Origin: Caryophanales bacterium UBA3835 | GTDB lineage: Bacteria; Bacillota_I; Bacilli_A; RFN20; CAG-826 | Direction of reading: 5' to 3' | Assembly: GCA_002392945.1 (NCBI GenBank) | Contig: DGHZ01000031.1 | Coordinates: 12,623 to 37,305, forward strand | DNA: 24,683 nt | In this document: in pieces, positions 23,778 to 24,683 of the stretch | How positions within the stretch are numbered: position 1 is the stretch's first letter | Layout: each line of letters begins with the position of its first letter | Notes under the pieces: generated by a model | Databases searched by the model: none | Seen by the model: only the letters and a program-made list of their open reading frames with translations | Told to the model about the DNA's origin: nothing | Translations under genes and position numbers: made by a program

Positions 23778-24683
23778 ATGAAGAAAAAATTCAGTTTAAT
23801 TGCTCTATCTTTATTAGGCTTAACTCTTACTGCTTGTGGTAGTACTGGCACTGTTGGTTTAAATGTCGATGATGTCGATTTAGAAATCGATACCGAATTT
23901 ACCGAATATAGTGTTCCCGTGACCAAGGTTAATTTTGAAGAGGGAGAAAACAATATTGTTATCGACCGTGGAGAAAAATATTCTTATTCTTATTCGGTTG
24001 AACCTGCTAAGGCTCTTAAAAAATCCTTATCATGGTCTAGTAGTAATGAAGAAGTCGCCACTGTAGATGAAGGCGTTGTTACTGGTGTTGGAGCAGGTAA
24101 GGCTATTATTTACGTTTCTAATAATGAAAAATCATTTACCACTATTAGTTTAAATGTCGAAGTTATTGTTCCAGTTCAAGATATCGCATTTAATCAATCT
24201 ACTTTTGCGGCAGATTTGAATAATGAATATCAATTAGAAGTGAATTACACTCCATTTGATACTACTGAAAAAGATGTTTCTTGGAGTATTGATAGTGAAT
24301 CTGTTGCCACTATTAGTGAAAGTGGTTTATTAACTACTAAAGGAGTAACGGGAACTGCCAAAGTGTCTGTTACTAGTAGTTATATTAATAAAGTTATCAC
24401 ATTAACTGTTGATGTTGCTGACCGCACCATCTATCCAGATAGTGTGATTGTCGATGAATATGAAAATAAAGTGGAAGTTGGTAAAAACTTCACTATGAAA
24501 GCCCACTCTGTGGTTTCTAGTGATCCAAATGTCCAACCAACTCATCCAGAAGTTAAATATTATTCTAGTAATCCTACTATCTTAACTGTTGAAGAAGATA
24601 CTGGTGTTGTTCACGCTGTTGATACTGGTGTTACAACAATCTATGCTACGGCTATGGGTAAAAATGGACCAGTTTCTAGTGAA
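23778..24683 (+). CDS. BIG2-repeat lipoprotein (cut by the right edge)
   Basis: The frame is open from ATG 23778 to the end of the window (302 codons); the C-terminus is missing. Lipobox LTAC gives the lipidated cysteine at 20. Three tandem BIG2 domains are visible at about 47-131, 133-214 and 217 to the edge, each with the W/Y-S/D-S-x-[ND]-x-x-V/I-x-T/S-V/I core (SWSSSNEEVATVDEG, SWSIDSESVATISESG, YYSSNPTILTVEED) followed by a 'V.G/T..G...' strand. AAGGAGGA (23763-23770) is seven bases ahead of the start and 13 bases separate it from the previous gene, so the operon continues. What follows the Ig domains (enzyme, binding module or nothing) cannot be seen. Confidence 0.85.
   Translation, partial: MKKKFSLIALSLLGLTLTACGSTGTVGLNVDDVDLEIDTEFTEYSVPVTKVNFEEGENNIVIDRGEKYSYSYSVEPAKALKKSLSWSSSNEEVATVDEGVVTGVGAGKAIIYVSNNEKSFTTISLNVEVIVPVQDIAFNQSTFAADLNNEYQLEVNYTPFDTTEKDVSWSIDSESVATISESGLLTTKGVTGTAKVSVTSSYINKVITLTVDVADRTIYPDSVIVDEYENKVEVGKNFTMKAHSVVSSDPNVQPTHPEVKYYSSNPTILTVEEDTGVVHAVDTGVTTIYATAMGKNGPVSSE

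Overview
The window looks like a piece of chromosome from a low-GC, Gram-positive-type bacterium. The bias is strongly A/T, Shine-Dalgarno sites are mostly AAGGAGG-like, and many proteins are lipoproteins with clean lipoboxes. The genetic code is standard: the long frames contain no internal TGA and tryptophan is TGG. No LPXTG or dockerin signature is visible. An uncultured gut member of the Bacilli / Mollicutes-related Bacillota would fit, but this placement is inference and no marker gene settles it.

Left part (1-4700). A truncated FAD-dependent oxidoreductase runs leftward off the edge. Divergent from it is a three-gene ABC importer of the TrpXYZ type (lipoprotein, permease, ATPase). Its leader (1404-1635) is the most striking element in the window. 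A good promoter is followed by a 19-codon reading frame with five Tyr and four Phe codons, then by a set of mutually exclusive stems ending in an intrinsic terminator. This has the form of a ribosome-mediated transcription attenuator responding to tyrosine/phenylalanine, and it suggests that the importer carries aromatic amino acids. The ATPase has an insertion of about 75 charged residues between its signature motif and Walker B.

Middle (4650-6900). Three stand-alone genes follow: an undecaprenyl-phosphate sugar transferase, an XRE regulator with a membrane domain, and on the opposite strand a small four-helix membrane protein. The last two converge on a bidirectional terminator. Promoters placed almost on the start codon suggest leaderless mRNAs for the sugar transferase and the small membrane protein.

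Right part (6850-24683 and beyond). One promoter appears to drive a rightward operon of at least eleven genes with gaps of 31 bases or less and no internal terminator seen. It encodes an alpha-glucan (starch/glycogen/pullulan) capture, cleavage and import system. The genes are a solute-binding lipoprotein fused to two BIG2 Ig-like domains, MalF- and MalG-type permeases, a giant MalK/MsmX-type ATPase (852 residues, with a coiled coil of about 210 residues), two unrecognised lipoproteins, a lipoprotein alpha-amylase with three BIG2 domains, a lipoprotein with a glycine-serine linker, a lipoprotein type I pullulanase, and two further BIG2 lipoproteins, the last cut by the right edge. Eight of the eleven products carry a lipobox, so the whole degradative machine is probably tethered to the outer face of the membrane: a lipoprotein-based counterpart of the Sus and amylosome systems.
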